Source: an uncultured bacterium (GTDB lineage Bacteria > Patescibacteriota > Dojkabacteria > CALFHW01). From it: a DNA stretch of 6,714 nucleotides. Shown in pieces: positions 1 to 6,699 of the stretch (its first letter is position 1; every line of letters begins with the position of its first letter). The position numbers and the translations under genes were made by a program. The notes beneath the pieces were generated by a model. It did no database searches. It had not been told where the DNA came from and saw only the letters and a program-made list of their open reading frames with translations. The stretch spans positions 1 to 6,714 of the forward strand of contig CALFHW010000171.1 of the NCBI GenBank assembly GCA_937876695.1, given 5' to 3'.

Positions 1-8
1 ACTAGCTT

Positions 9-2048
9 ATGCAGATAGTACCACACAAAGAAAATGCGGTTGATTTGCAAAATCGCCCCGGATTTAAGCGCTACCGCCACATCGGAGAAGACAGAGAGAG
101 AGATCTCTACTGGCCAGAGAATGTAGCTGGGCCATTTGCTTATGAAGATGATGAGCTTTTGGCAATCGCAAGTGATCTGCTAAATGATCAACTAGAAACC
201 GACCACCGTTCATTCGAAGACATTCTTGCCCTAGCAGGCAAGAGGCTCAAATCAGTCGAGGGGAAAGAGAGTGAGTTCGTAACCCAAACGGGGCGCAAGA
301 CGATCTACATGCATGACGGTACCGAGCAAAACGGTAATTATCACACAGATTTGCGCGATGCACTAGAAAATGACGGTCGTAATCAGGCTCTAGCCGCCTA
401 CACAAATATCAGGGCTGCTTCATTTGCTGGCCCCGAAGACATGGTTGTAAGTAACCAACCATCGCTGAAAGACAAGAGAGATAAAGATGCCGCAGATGGT
501 GATCTAAATCGACCAGAATACATACTGACAGAAGATACCTCGCAGTATTACCTGTCACATACACTTCTTACACTTGCACAGCAATATAAGGCAGACCAAG
601 CTGCTGGTGAAAAGGATACGCAGGACCCATTGAAAAAGATCATAGCTGCGTTCGTGGATTGCGATAACCAAGATAATTCACCAGTCGTCAGTTTGTATAC
701 CTTGGATAAACCATTTCAGATATTTCTGATTTGGCTACATGAGGAGGTGAATCGCCAGCGTGTGTTGAAAGAGATGGAGCCTCTAACTCACATCGAAATT
801 CAAGCCAATGCCCCAGAGGTTTCTGCAAATTATAATCAAAAGGCGAGTCTTCACCCAAATATCGACATGCTGGAGCCAAATGATGCAGCAGAGGTACTTT
901 TTGGCAACTTATTAACAGATCTAGATGGATTTGATAGCGCAGATAATGCTGTTGAAAGGCTCAGAAGAGAGTCATTGTTTAGTCCATTTGGATTGATGCT
1001 AATGAGAAATGTTGACCCCCAGAGCCCTTTGTCGCTGGATGGTCTGGATAACGATCAAGCAAATATTTTAGTAGAAAATATTAAAACAAATAAAAAGCTC
1101 AACTGGATATCTGGTCCTGGTTATGCAGTCAGTTGGGATGAGAACGATAACCAGAAGTTCTTTGCTGATATCAGCAAAGCAGCAGCCAGGCTTAAAAAAC
1201 TATATGGCACTAGCGAGGTAAGAATTAAACACAATCGATCTAGTGATGGTGATGGAGTATCTAGCGCGATAAACATCGACGATTTACTCGGTGGCTCGGA
1301 TCAAGCTGGCCGAGATGCAATGGCGGAGTTATTCGAAGCAGGAATCTTCAAAGGTGGGAGCTTTCAAGACATCGTTATTGAAGCGAATGTCTATCCTACC
1401 CAGGATGGGGGTAAGCTAGAGTCGGGCTCGGTACATGTCATTGGCGGGAAGGCGCCGAAGTATGTCAGCAAAGAACTCAAAGCTCCAAACGACTCCACAA
1501 AGTGGGTGGGCAATTTGATAGTTGCCAACGCTAAAGCAGAGAAGGATCTAGGATTTAGCAAAAATGTGGTTAAAAGCGTAAACGGCTGTATGGCAGAGCT
1601 AGCTAGATCTATGGATAAGCTGCCCGAATCAAGCAGACTTACCATGGCAGGCTTTGATTTCTTGGTGGGCATGCTAGGTGGATTCTTCGGCGATCAAGAG
1701 CTGGCCATCATCGCCGATCCAAATATCCGCTTTACTGGAGCCATGCCAATCATCGCCCAGCTAGAGAAGGTCATTCAATTGAATGCAACGGGCCAAAAAC
1801 ATTATGCAGCTGAAGCAATCGCTGGCATGAATGTTCCGTTAGCTGAAGGGATAAACTACTCTCAACTAAAAGATGCCGTAAAAGCAGCCGGTATTGATAT
1901 TGAAGATGGTGACGCCCACTTAGGTATAATCTTTTTCACTGGCACTAGCGTAATGCTTAGTGCCACCGGGAAATCTCTCGAAGATGCGCAAAGCCAGTTA
2001 AAAAATCTTATGGAAGCACTGAGAGCTCAAAAGCTTTTGGCAAATTAA
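9..2048 (+). CDS. Divergent ATP-grasp ligase (PGM1 / pre-ATP-grasp type) with long N-terminal extension
   Basis: The 679-residue protein is probably a cytosolic ATP-dependent carboxylate-amine (or thiol) ligase; the substrate is unknown. The C-terminal half shows ATP-grasp landmarks in order: VRIKHNRSS (404-412) with a candidate ATP-binding Lys407, a Gly-rich loop DGDGV (413-417), DIVIEAN (454-460) with Glu458, a WVGN segment (499-502), GFDFLVG (548-554), and the metal-binding ADPNIRFTGAMP (569-580) with Asp570, Asn572 and Arg574. Residues about 600-665 resemble the small C-terminal region found after such domains. Residues about 290-400 could be a pre-ATP-grasp domain. Residues 1-290 are acidic, hydrophilic and unrecognised. 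No signal peptide or membrane segment is seen. The start is the first ATG after an in-frame TAG at 3-5, so the frame cannot extend upstream; the 8 visible upstream bases hold no ribosome binding site. ATP-grasp membership is inferred from motif order by eye; the close family (peptide ligase, amino-acid ligase) is a guess. Confidence 0.66.
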   Translation: MQIVPHKENAVDLQNRPGFKRYRHIGEDRERDLYWPENVAGPFAYEDDELLAIASDLLNDQLETDHRSFEDILALAGKRLKSVEGKESEFVTQTGRKTIYMHDGTEQNGNYHTDLRDALENDGRNQALAAYTNIRAASFAGPEDMVVSNQPSLKDKRDKDAADGDLNRPEYILTEDTSQYYLSHTLLTLAQQYKADQAAGEKDTQDPLKKIIAAFVDCDNQDNSPVVSLYTLDKPFQIFLIWLHEEVNRQRVLKEMEPLTHIEIQANAPEVSANYNQKASLHPNIDMLEPNDAAEVLFGNLLTDLDGFDSADNAVERLRRESLFSPFGLMLMRNVDPQSPLSLDGLDNDQANILVENIKTNKKLNWISGPGYAVSWDENDNQKFFADISKAAARLKKLYGTSEVRIKHNRSSDGDGVSSAINIDDLLGGSDQAGRDAMAELFEAGIFKGGSFQDIVIEANVYPTQDGGKLESGSVHVIGGKAPKYVSKELKAPNDSTKWVGNLIVANAKAEKDLGFSKNVVKSVNGCMAELARSMDKLPESSRLTMAGFDFLVGMLGGFFGDQELAIIADPNIRFTGAMPIIAQLEKVIQLNATGQKHYAAEAIAGMNVPLAEGINYSQLKDAVKAAGIDIEDGDAHLGIIFFTGTSVMLSATGKSLEDAQSQLKNLMEALRAQKLLAN

Positions 2049-2067
2049 ATGATTTTCTGAGCTACGC

Positions 2068-2973
2068 TCACACCTCACGCTTTAATCCCAATGAAATCCT
2101 TATTGCGTCATCCATCGTTAGAGATTCAGAAACGGGTTCGCCATTGTTAGACCTAGCTCTATTTTTCTGAATAAAGCTCTCATTCATTATATCTTTATCA
2201 AAGGAGGTATTGATTCTAGATACTGTCTTGCGGAATAAATTACTCAAGAGATCGGGTCCACAGCTCCAACTGGCTAGTTGGTTTAACAACGCATTATTCT
2301 CAGGTTGATCTTTCCATAAACCAATCACTATATCTAAAGCTGGTTCTATGTTTGTGGTGAAAAACGTCATGATCTGCAAAGCGTTGGGGAAGCTTCTAAT
2401 GGTTTCATAACTTCCAGTAATCTCTAACATCTGGTCGCTAGGTCTTAACATATTAAAATCTTTGTTGTATGGGTGTATAAGCTCAATAATCTCTCCCACT
2501 TGATATCTATCCATTTCAATTTCACCTGTACTAATACCGTAGAAGAGTATACCTCTTAGGTGATTCTTATACTCCCTAACCACGTTCTGATCTGTTGAAG
2601 CAAAAACCAACCTGTATACATCCTCCGCCACCGTGCGGTAACCCAATAGGTTAACCTCATCTAACACATCCTTAACATAACCAGTTATCGTGGTACTTGT
2701 GGGTATTTGCACGCGTCTAAACTCTGCATGATCTCCGCCTACACCAAGTTCTATTCTTCTTCTCCCGGTCAGAAATGGTCTTTTGGCTTCTGGAGGAATT
2801 CTCTGCAAACGTTTATGATAATTATGATGCTTTTTCAAAGCAAAGTTGTTGACCCCATAAAACATATCACTAACCATTTGAACCATAGTTTCTGAAACTA
2901 CTGTCGGCTCAGGGTTTAAATCCTGAACTTCGAATCTTTGCATGTCATCTACTTGTGCTTCTATAGCCCTCAT
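2068..2973 (-). CDS. Hypothetical protein of 301 residues, unknown family
   Basis: I do not recognise this protein. It is soluble-looking: no signal peptide and no convincing membrane helix. The N-terminal 70 residues are mixed-charge and end in a basic patch, KRPFLTGRRR (64-73). The middle (about 95-220) alternates hydrophobic and charged residues as expected for an alpha-helical fold. The C-terminal 60 residues are polar. It has one Cys (238, in SWSCGP) and no obvious zinc, nuclease or nucleotide-binding motif. It starts at an ATG lying 6 nt after a TATAAT box, with no Shine-Dalgarno, which suggests leaderless translation; Met11 and Met30 are later alternatives. It stops with TGA, 19 bp from the stop of the convergent ATP-grasp gene, so it cannot share an operon with it. 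Its upstream repeats suggest specific control. That it is a real gene is supported by the long frame and the aligned promoter; its role is open. Confidence 0.72.
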   Translation of the reverse strand: MRAIEAQVDDMQRFEVQDLNPEPTVVSETMVQMVSDMFYGVNNFALKKHHNYHKRLQRIPPEAKRPFLTGRRRIELGVGGDHAEFRRVQIPTSTTITGYVKDVLDEVNLLGYRTVAEDVYRLVFASTDQNVVREYKNHLRGILFYGISTGEIEMDRYQVGEIIELIHPYNKDFNMLRPSDQMLEITGSYETIRSFPNALQIMTFFTTNIEPALDIVIGLWKDQPENNALLNQLASWSCGPDLLSNLFRKTVSRINTSFDKDIMNESFIQKNRARSNNGEPVSESLTMDDAIRISLGLKREV

Positions 2974-2976
2974 ATA

Positions 2977-3019
2977 CTCATTATATACCTATAAAGGAAT
3001 ATACTCAATATATAATGAG
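2977..3019. promoter_or_regulatory. Operator-like inverted repeat flanking the promoter of the 301-residue gene
   Basis: Perfect 11-bp inverted arms CTCATTATATA (2977-2987) and TATATAATGAG (3009-3019) are separated by 21 bp. The left arm covers the predicted -10 box and the right arm abuts the predicted -35 box, so a protein bound to both would enclose the promoter. Arm centres are 32 bp apart, close to three helical turns, placing them on the same DNA face. A 9-bp direct repeat, ATATACTCA (2972-2980 and 2999-3007), is superimposed. The repeats are seen directly; repressor binding is inference. As RNA the structure would be an AU-only stem with a large loop, so a terminator for the upstream ABC-F gene is unlikely. 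Confidence 0.45.
2980..3008 (-). promoter_or_regulatory. Sigma70-type promoter giving a likely leaderless mRNA
   Basis: On the - strand a -35 box TTGAGT (3008-3003, 4 of 6 to consensus) is followed by exactly 17 bp and a perfect -10 box TATAAT (2985-2980). Six bases later is the ATG at 2973, the position where transcription would normally begin. The mRNA for the 301-residue protein would therefore have essentially no 5' leader. Confidence 0.55.
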
Positions 3020-3043
3020 ATACGTTAGAGAATTTACAATGAA

Positions 3044-4639
3044 CTAGACATCCCTTAATTGTACTGTTTTGATCCCCTCTCCCAGCTGCCTCATAAACCA
3101 GTCATCGTGGGTGATGATCACTATAGTCGCTGGATAACTTGCCAGAGCACGTGCGAGTAGTTGTTTGGAGTATATGTCTAGATTATTTGTAGGCTCGTCG
3201 AGGAGCAGAACGTCGGGTAGGCAGCAGATGGCTACTGCTAGTCGCAGCCTGGCAATTTGACCTCCGCTTAACTGCAAGGCGCTACGGGTCAAATCATCTG
3301 CTTGAAAACCCAGCGCTGCCAGCACCTTACGATATTCTGTCTCAGCAAGTTTAGAACTGCTGCGAACCAATTCCTCAACTGTGGTATCTGTTGGGCTATC
3401 TAAGTAGTCTTGACTGACAGTTGCAGACGCGTAGGCTGTGCGAGTGATTTGCCCATTTACTAGACTGCTGTATCCCGGATCGTCGGTGATGAATCTAGCC
3501 AGACAGCTTTTGCCACTGCCGTTGGCGCCGGCAAGGCGCAGCTTGTCACCAGTTGCTAACTGCAGATTGAGGTTCTGCTGAAGCAGCTTACCCGATGGAC
3601 TATGTAAACTTCCACCGCGGATGCTCAATAGTTGGCCTTTGGTCTTACCCGCCAAAACTGTTGGCCACGCGATTTTCCTAGAAAGCCGCTTTTGATTATC
3701 CAGCAAGTACTCCTCATAACTTGTCAGCTGCTGACTATCGATATCTTCTAACTTGCCGCGTAAATTGACCATTTCCCGGCCGAAAACCTGCTGCCCCGAT
3801 CTTTTCAGACTGTTGCGCATGGATTTGGGCATGCTACGGTCGTCCATTTTGCCAAGTAAATTAAGCTTTTGTTGATGCCTATTGAAGTTCTTCTGCTTTA
3901 GCTCAATTACCAGATGAGTCTTAGTTGTTTGTTTCTTGCGCAACTCTAGTTTCCCTTGAGCCTGCGAACAAATCTGCGCTATCTGCTCCTCATAAAAGTC
4001 ATAGTTCCCGCCATATACATTTAGCTTGCCTTCAAATAGCTCCCAAGTGCGATTGGTGACCTGATTGAGAAAATCTATATCGTGAGAGGAGATAATTAGG
4101 GGGATTTTGGTGGTCAGTAACTTGACGATAAGAATTTCCCGGCTAGGTTTATCTAGATGATTAGATGGTTCGTCGAGCAGCAAAACTGCGGGCTTCTGGG
4201 CGATAGCCAATAACAGAGATAACATCAGCCTCTGGCCGCCGCTTAGGGAGCTTAGTGGGGCATCGAGTTCTAGCTGCTTGCTGGAAAACTTCTCCCAGCT
4301 ATCTGACACTTGCCACCAATCATCCATAGCGCTGGCTAGATAATCGTAGATGCTGCCAGATAGATAGTCGAATCTCGATTTAGAGTTGGCACTGAGAGCC
4401 TCGTTGTTGACCAATAACCCATCCTGCCTGACTAGCAGAACCTTCTGGCCTGCGGGCGTTATTTCCCCAGCTGCATCTGGCATTATTCCCGCCAAAATAT
4501 TGAGCAAGGTAGACTTACCAGCGCCATTGGGGCCAATTAGACCGACTTTGTCGCCTTTGAGCAGCTGCCCACTGGCTCCATCTATTATATTCACAACCGC
4601 CTGCGGATAGCTGTATTTAAGGTTATAAAATTGAAACAT
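3044..4639 (-). CDS. ABC-F family ATPase, ribosome-associated (translation factor or antibiotic-resistance type)
   Basis: ABC-F proteins bind the ribosomal E site, couple ATP hydrolysis to freeing stalled or drug-bound ribosomes, and have no membrane domain. This 531-residue protein has two complete ATPase cassettes in one chain. Cassette 1: Walker A GPNGAGKST (36-44), signature LSGGQ (132-136), Walker B LLLDEPSNHLD (153-163), switch His186. Cassette 2: GANGSGKSC (370-378), LSGGQ (457-461), LLLDEPTNNLD (478-488), switch His511. Both catalytic glutamates are present. The inter-cassette linker (about 218-326) is long, basic and Lys/Arg/Gln-rich, as expected for the part reaching toward the P-site tRNA. 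The first cassette has little room for an EttA-type arm, which, with the linker length, leans toward the resistance-type subfamilies, but the subfamily cannot be fixed by eye. The ATG at 4639 is preferred over an in-frame TTG four codons upstream. No Shine-Dalgarno is present. Confidence 0.93.
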   Translation of the reverse strand: MFQFYNLKYSYPQAVVNIIDGASGQLLKGDKVGLIGPNGAGKSTLLNILAGIMPDAAGEITPAGQKVLLVRQDGLLVNNEALSANSKSRFDYLSGSIYDYLASAMDDWWQVSDSWEKFSSKQLELDAPLSSLSGGQRLMLSLLLAIAQKPAVLLLDEPSNHLDKPSREILIVKLLTTKIPLIISSHDIDFLNQVTNRTWELFEGKLNVYGGNYDFYEEQIAQICSQAQGKLELRKKQTTKTHLVIELKQKNFNRHQQKLNLLGKMDDRSMPKSMRNSLKRSGQQVFGREMVNLRGKLEDIDSQQLTSYEEYLLDNQKRLSRKIAWPTVLAGKTKGQLLSIRGGSLHSPSGKLLQQNLNLQLATGDKLRLAGANGSGKSCLARFITDDPGYSSLVNGQITRTAYASATVSQDYLDSPTDTTVEELVRSSSKLAETEYRKVLAALGFQADDLTRSALQLSGGQIARLRLAVAICCLPDVLLLDEPTNNLDIYSKQLLARALASYPATIVIITHDDWFMRQLGEGIKTVQLRDV

Positions 4640-4846
4640 AAAAATTAGCAAACTAAGTAAATTAGCGTTGCTATTTATAGAAACAGACCGAAACTAGATG
4701 TAATTGTGAAGATACAATGCAAATGCTGAAACTATAACTAGCAACTAGAGGATTGTGCCCTCTTGAATGCGACTAGATTATAGATAGCTTTGTCATTGGT
4801 ATAGTTAGTATATTAACTTCAATATTATAGCATATATAACACCCGA
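4640..4846. other. AT-rich spacer between hexokinase and ABC-F genes with short repeats
   Basis: This 207-bp spacer holds no supportable gene. It should contain the end of the hexokinase transcript and the ABC-F promoter, but neither is clear. Visible elements: a tandem AACTAG (4736-4741 and 4743-4748); a 5-bp stem AGAGG (4747-4751) / CCTCT (4759-4763) with a 7-nt loop and no T-tract; CGACTAG at 4770-4776 and again at 4844-4850 over the hexokinase stop; and a near-palindrome GTTAGTATATTAAC around 4805-4818. On the - strand TATAAA (4679-4674) lies 34 bp before the ABC-F ATG and is a possible -10 box, but no matching -35 is seen at normal spacing. A TATAAT (4829-4824) also lacks a partner. Confidence 0.35.
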
Positions 4847-5938
4847 CTAGCTAAAGATCTCAGCCAGACCCAGCAAATTGCTATGAGGGATTTCAACAAA
4901 CTCTACACTTAGTTTATCCTCTGAAATAGCCGCTATTGCCTCTGTTACCAATTGTTGATAGTTGTGCCCTTGCCAAAACAAGCTACCTTCCATAGGGATT
5001 GTCAGTTGCTTTTGTCCAAGATACTCAGCTAGTCCGAAGATAACAGCTGCTATAAGGGAGGCAGAATCCGCCATAACTTTCTGGGCGAGTTTATCTCCAG
5101 CCGCCGCTCGCTCCGAAAGTTGTAGGGTAGAGGTGAGTGGTTGATTGGACGCGAGGGATTGATCTGCAGTGACTGAATAATTGTAGTGTTGATAAAGATA
5201 TTTGCCTGCAGTAGCCTTTTCTAACAGCATGTCTAAATTCTCATTTGAGAGAGAACCAACATAGCTGAGACTAGGAGAAATCTTTAATATATCAAATTTA
5301 CCCGCCTCCAGAATCACATAGACTCCTTGACGCGGCGAAATTGAAAAATTTAATCCTGTACCTAGAACGCCGCAAACCACTGGACTTTCTTTGCGGGCAA
5401 TCCCAGCAGCTCTGGCAGCCATGCTCAGGCATACCGAGTCGTTGACGACACCGATTTTCGTATGCTTATTCCCAAGCTTACCGTGTAGCGCTTGTACCAA
5501 GGATTTGCCCACTAAACCTTCAAAGTTATGCTCTTTGTTTTTTACTGCAACTAGCAAGGCATCTGGAAGACCATCTAAATCTCTTTGTTGCGCACCATAG
5601 GCAAAATTTATGCCGACATACTCAGCCTCACTTGGAATTTGTGCCGCCATAAAAGCCAGCAGTTGATCCCCTGAAGTAAACACTGGGAGATTTATATTAG
5701 TAACCTCACCTGAAATTTTATATTCGCTACCACTGCTCACCGCTGTCTTTTCCAGCCAAGTAAACTGCGCTTTACTGCCGCCGATTGAAAGAGCAAAAAT
5801 CTTCGAGACGCTGGTTAGGGGAGTAGCTGCAGCGAGATCCAACATTAACCAGTAGAGTGAGGATTCTTGGCCAGCAGCAGCCTGTTCTACTTCGCTGCAA
5901 AAATCAGCGGAAACTTGTCTAAGTGCTGCCAGATTCAT
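4847..5938 (-). CDS. Hexokinase-family sugar kinase, divergent
   Basis: Probably an ATP-dependent hexose kinase of the eukaryote-type hexokinase fold, acting in the cytosol at the entry of sugars to glycolysis. In the 363-residue product the family landmarks appear in order: phosphate-1 region FALSIGGS (48-55), sugar segment NFAYG (111-115), a Lys-bearing stretch near 133-135, catalytic VVNDSV (164-169) with Asp167, LGTGLN (192-197), LEAGKF (210-215), LEKATAGKYL (239-248), and adenosine region MEGSLFW (316-322). Counterparts of the glucose-binding Asn204, Asp205, Asn231, Glu256 and Glu290 of human glucokinase are Asn166, Asp167, Asn197, Glu211 and Glu240. Two departures: the usual DxGGT aspartate is Ser50, and the usual SFP segment reads AYG. 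Length is below the roughly 450 residues of a typical single-unit hexokinase. The ATG at 5938 is preferred over a TTG at 5953 that sits beside the terminator T-tract. No Shine-Dalgarno. It may phosphorylate another sugar or be weakly active. Confidence 0.8.
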   Translation of the reverse strand: MNLAALRQVSADFCSEVEQAAAGQESSLYWLMLDLAAATPLTSVSKIFALSIGGSKAQFTWLEKTAVSSGSEYKISGEVTNINLPVFTSGDQLLAFMAAQIPSEAEYVGINFAYGAQQRDLDGLPDALLVAVKNKEHNFEGLVGKSLVQALHGKLGNKHTKIGVVNDSVCLSMAARAAGIARKESPVVCGVLGTGLNFSISPRQGVYVILEAGKFDILKISPSLSYVGSLSNENLDMLLEKATAGKYLYQHYNYSVTADQSLASNQPLTSTLQLSERAAAGDKLAQKVMADSASLIAAVIFGLAEYLGQKQLTIPMEGSLFWQGHNYQQLVTEAIAAISEDKLSVEFVEIPHSNLLGLAEIFS

Positions 5939-5943
5939 AAATG

Positions 5944-5972
5944 ATTTTAACAAAAAAAAGAGCCGGTTTCTA
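5944..5972 (-). promoter_or_regulatory. Possible promoter for the hexokinase gene, overlapping the upstream terminator
   Basis: On the - strand TAGAAA (5972-5967, 4 of 6 to a -35 consensus) is separated by 17 bp from TAAAAT (5949-5944, 5 of 6 to a -10 consensus). Five bases later is the ATG at 5938, so transcription would begin at or next to the start codon. The -35 lies in the loop and 3' arm of the terminator hairpin. The boxes are AT-rich and could occur by chance. The support is that the gene otherwise has no space for a promoter after the terminator, and that the arrangement copies the one before the 301-residue gene. Confidence 0.33.
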
Positions 5973-5988
5973 AAAAAGAAACCGACTC
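5952..5988 (-). terminator. Strong intrinsic (Rho-independent) terminator of the Yip1-like gene
   Basis: Read on the - strand, a 12-bp stem is formed by 5988-5977 (GAGTCGGTTTCT) and 5971-5960 (AGAAACCGGCTC), with a single G-U wobble and a 5-nt loop, followed directly by eight T residues (5959-5952). It lies 36 bp after the Yip1-like stop codon. On the + strand the stem is not followed by a T-run, so it acts in one direction only. Confidence 0.9.
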
Positions 5989-6024
5989 CCTAAAAATCAG
6001 TCTAGTTAGACCAATTCAAGTAAC

Positions 6025-6699
6025 TTACAAACGGGTCAAACTTGTTGCTGCTGCGAATGGAATGGTAAGAAGACCAACAACTACACCTACTACCAAGCCC
6101 ACGATAAACATAGCAATTACAGTTAGAATAGCTGAAACTAATGCCATACCGGTATTTGCTTTAGCAACTTTCATCAAACCAATTACGCTGACTACAAATG
6201 CCCAAGCTGCCCCAATTAGACTCAAGCAGCTAACAACTAATGCAAAAATACCCACTAAAGCTACTGCACCAGCTGCGCCGGCTGCAGTTGTCTCATCGAG
6301 TAAAATTGAGTTAGTAGCGTTGGCGACGACTCCTCTTGAGATAACTGCCAAAACTACTGTCACCAATGATACTAATACTCCCACTACCTGCGTGATCAAT
6401 AGGGAAGAAACAGCTACTTTGACTCCATCACGGAAAGTGAAGGCTGGATTGTCCTTACTGAACAGAAGCTTAGCAATAGCTCCGAAAACAACTGGATATA
6501 GAACTGGAGTAATGACTCCTGCTAGAACTGAGCTAAGGAATGCTACCACAACACCTTGACCGGTAATTAAACTGGCTACAAATGCCAAGACAATATTGAC
6601 TAAAACCAAGCCGCCATAAACCATACCAATACTCTTGAGTCTGATATTGGCGAATTCTGTTTCAAAATACTTAGTCGGACTTGTAAAAATCTTTAACAT
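6025..6699 (-). CDS. Yip1-like polytopic membrane protein
   Basis: This 224-residue integral membrane protein has a short cytosolic-looking start with a Pro (IFTSPTKYFE, 4-13), typical of bacterial Yip1-domain proteins, then about five hydrophobic segments: near 24-46, 49-80, 92-121, 140-177 and 182-218. The segments are very rich in Val, Ala, Leu, Ile and Gly. A charged loop with SKDNPAFTFRDG (81-92) separates segments 2 and 3, and a polar Asn/Thr loop (about 124-140) separates 3 and 4. No signal peptide cleavage site or catalytic motif is seen. Bacterial Yip1-family proteins have no settled function; the eukaryotic relatives work in vesicle traffic, which says little here. The start ATG has 15 visible upstream bases, all A or T, with no Shine-Dalgarno; the promoter is cut off by the window edge. 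The gene has its own strong terminator, so it ends its transcript. The assignment rests on topology and the N-terminal pattern. Confidence 0.68.
   Translation of the reverse strand: MLKIFTSPTKYFETEFANIRLKSIGMVYGGLVLVNIVLAFVASLITGQGVVVAFLSSVLAGVITPVLYPVVFGAIAKLLFSKDNPAFTFRDGVKVAVSSLLITQVVGVLVSLVTVVLAVISRGVVANATNSILLDETTAAGAAGAVALVGIFALVVSCLSLIGAAWAFVVSVIGLMKVAKANTGMALVSAILTVIAMFIVGLVVGVVVGLLTIPFAAATSLTRL

Noticed and set aside
688..1672. Two - strand open frames inside the ATP-grasp gene
   Set aside because: They have no recognisable protein character and lie opposite a long gene with clear motifs; they are antisense shadows.
2058..2070. Perfect hairpin TGAGC-TAC-GCTCA between the convergent genes
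   Set aside because: The stem is only 5 bp, no T-tract follows on either strand, and it overlaps the stop codon of the 301-residue gene. It is too weak to call a terminator.
3009..3019. TATAAT on the + strand as a divergent promoter
   Set aside because: No -35 match is found at 16-18 bp spacing and the only downstream + strand DNA is antisense to the ABC-F gene. It is better explained as one arm of the inverted repeat.
4637..4651. TTG start for the ABC-F gene, four codons upstream of the ATG
   Set aside because: No ribosome binding site supports it, and the ATG at 4639 gives the usual short lead-in before the first cassette.
5936..5953. TTG start for the hexokinase gene at 5953
   Set aside because: It sits at the end of the terminator T-tract with no ribosome binding site. 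The ATG at 5938 is more plausible.
6000..6011. Near-palindrome GTCTAGTTAGAC after the Yip1-like stop
   Set aside because: Five-bp arms with a 2-nt gap are common by chance, and the neighbouring strong terminator already explains transcript ending.
6062..6559. A 165-codon open frame on the + strand opposite the Yip1-like gene
   Set aside because: It is very rich in Thr, Pro, Ala and Ile, as expected from the complement of Val/Ala/Gly-rich membrane codons. It has no start signal and lies wholly inside a credible gene.
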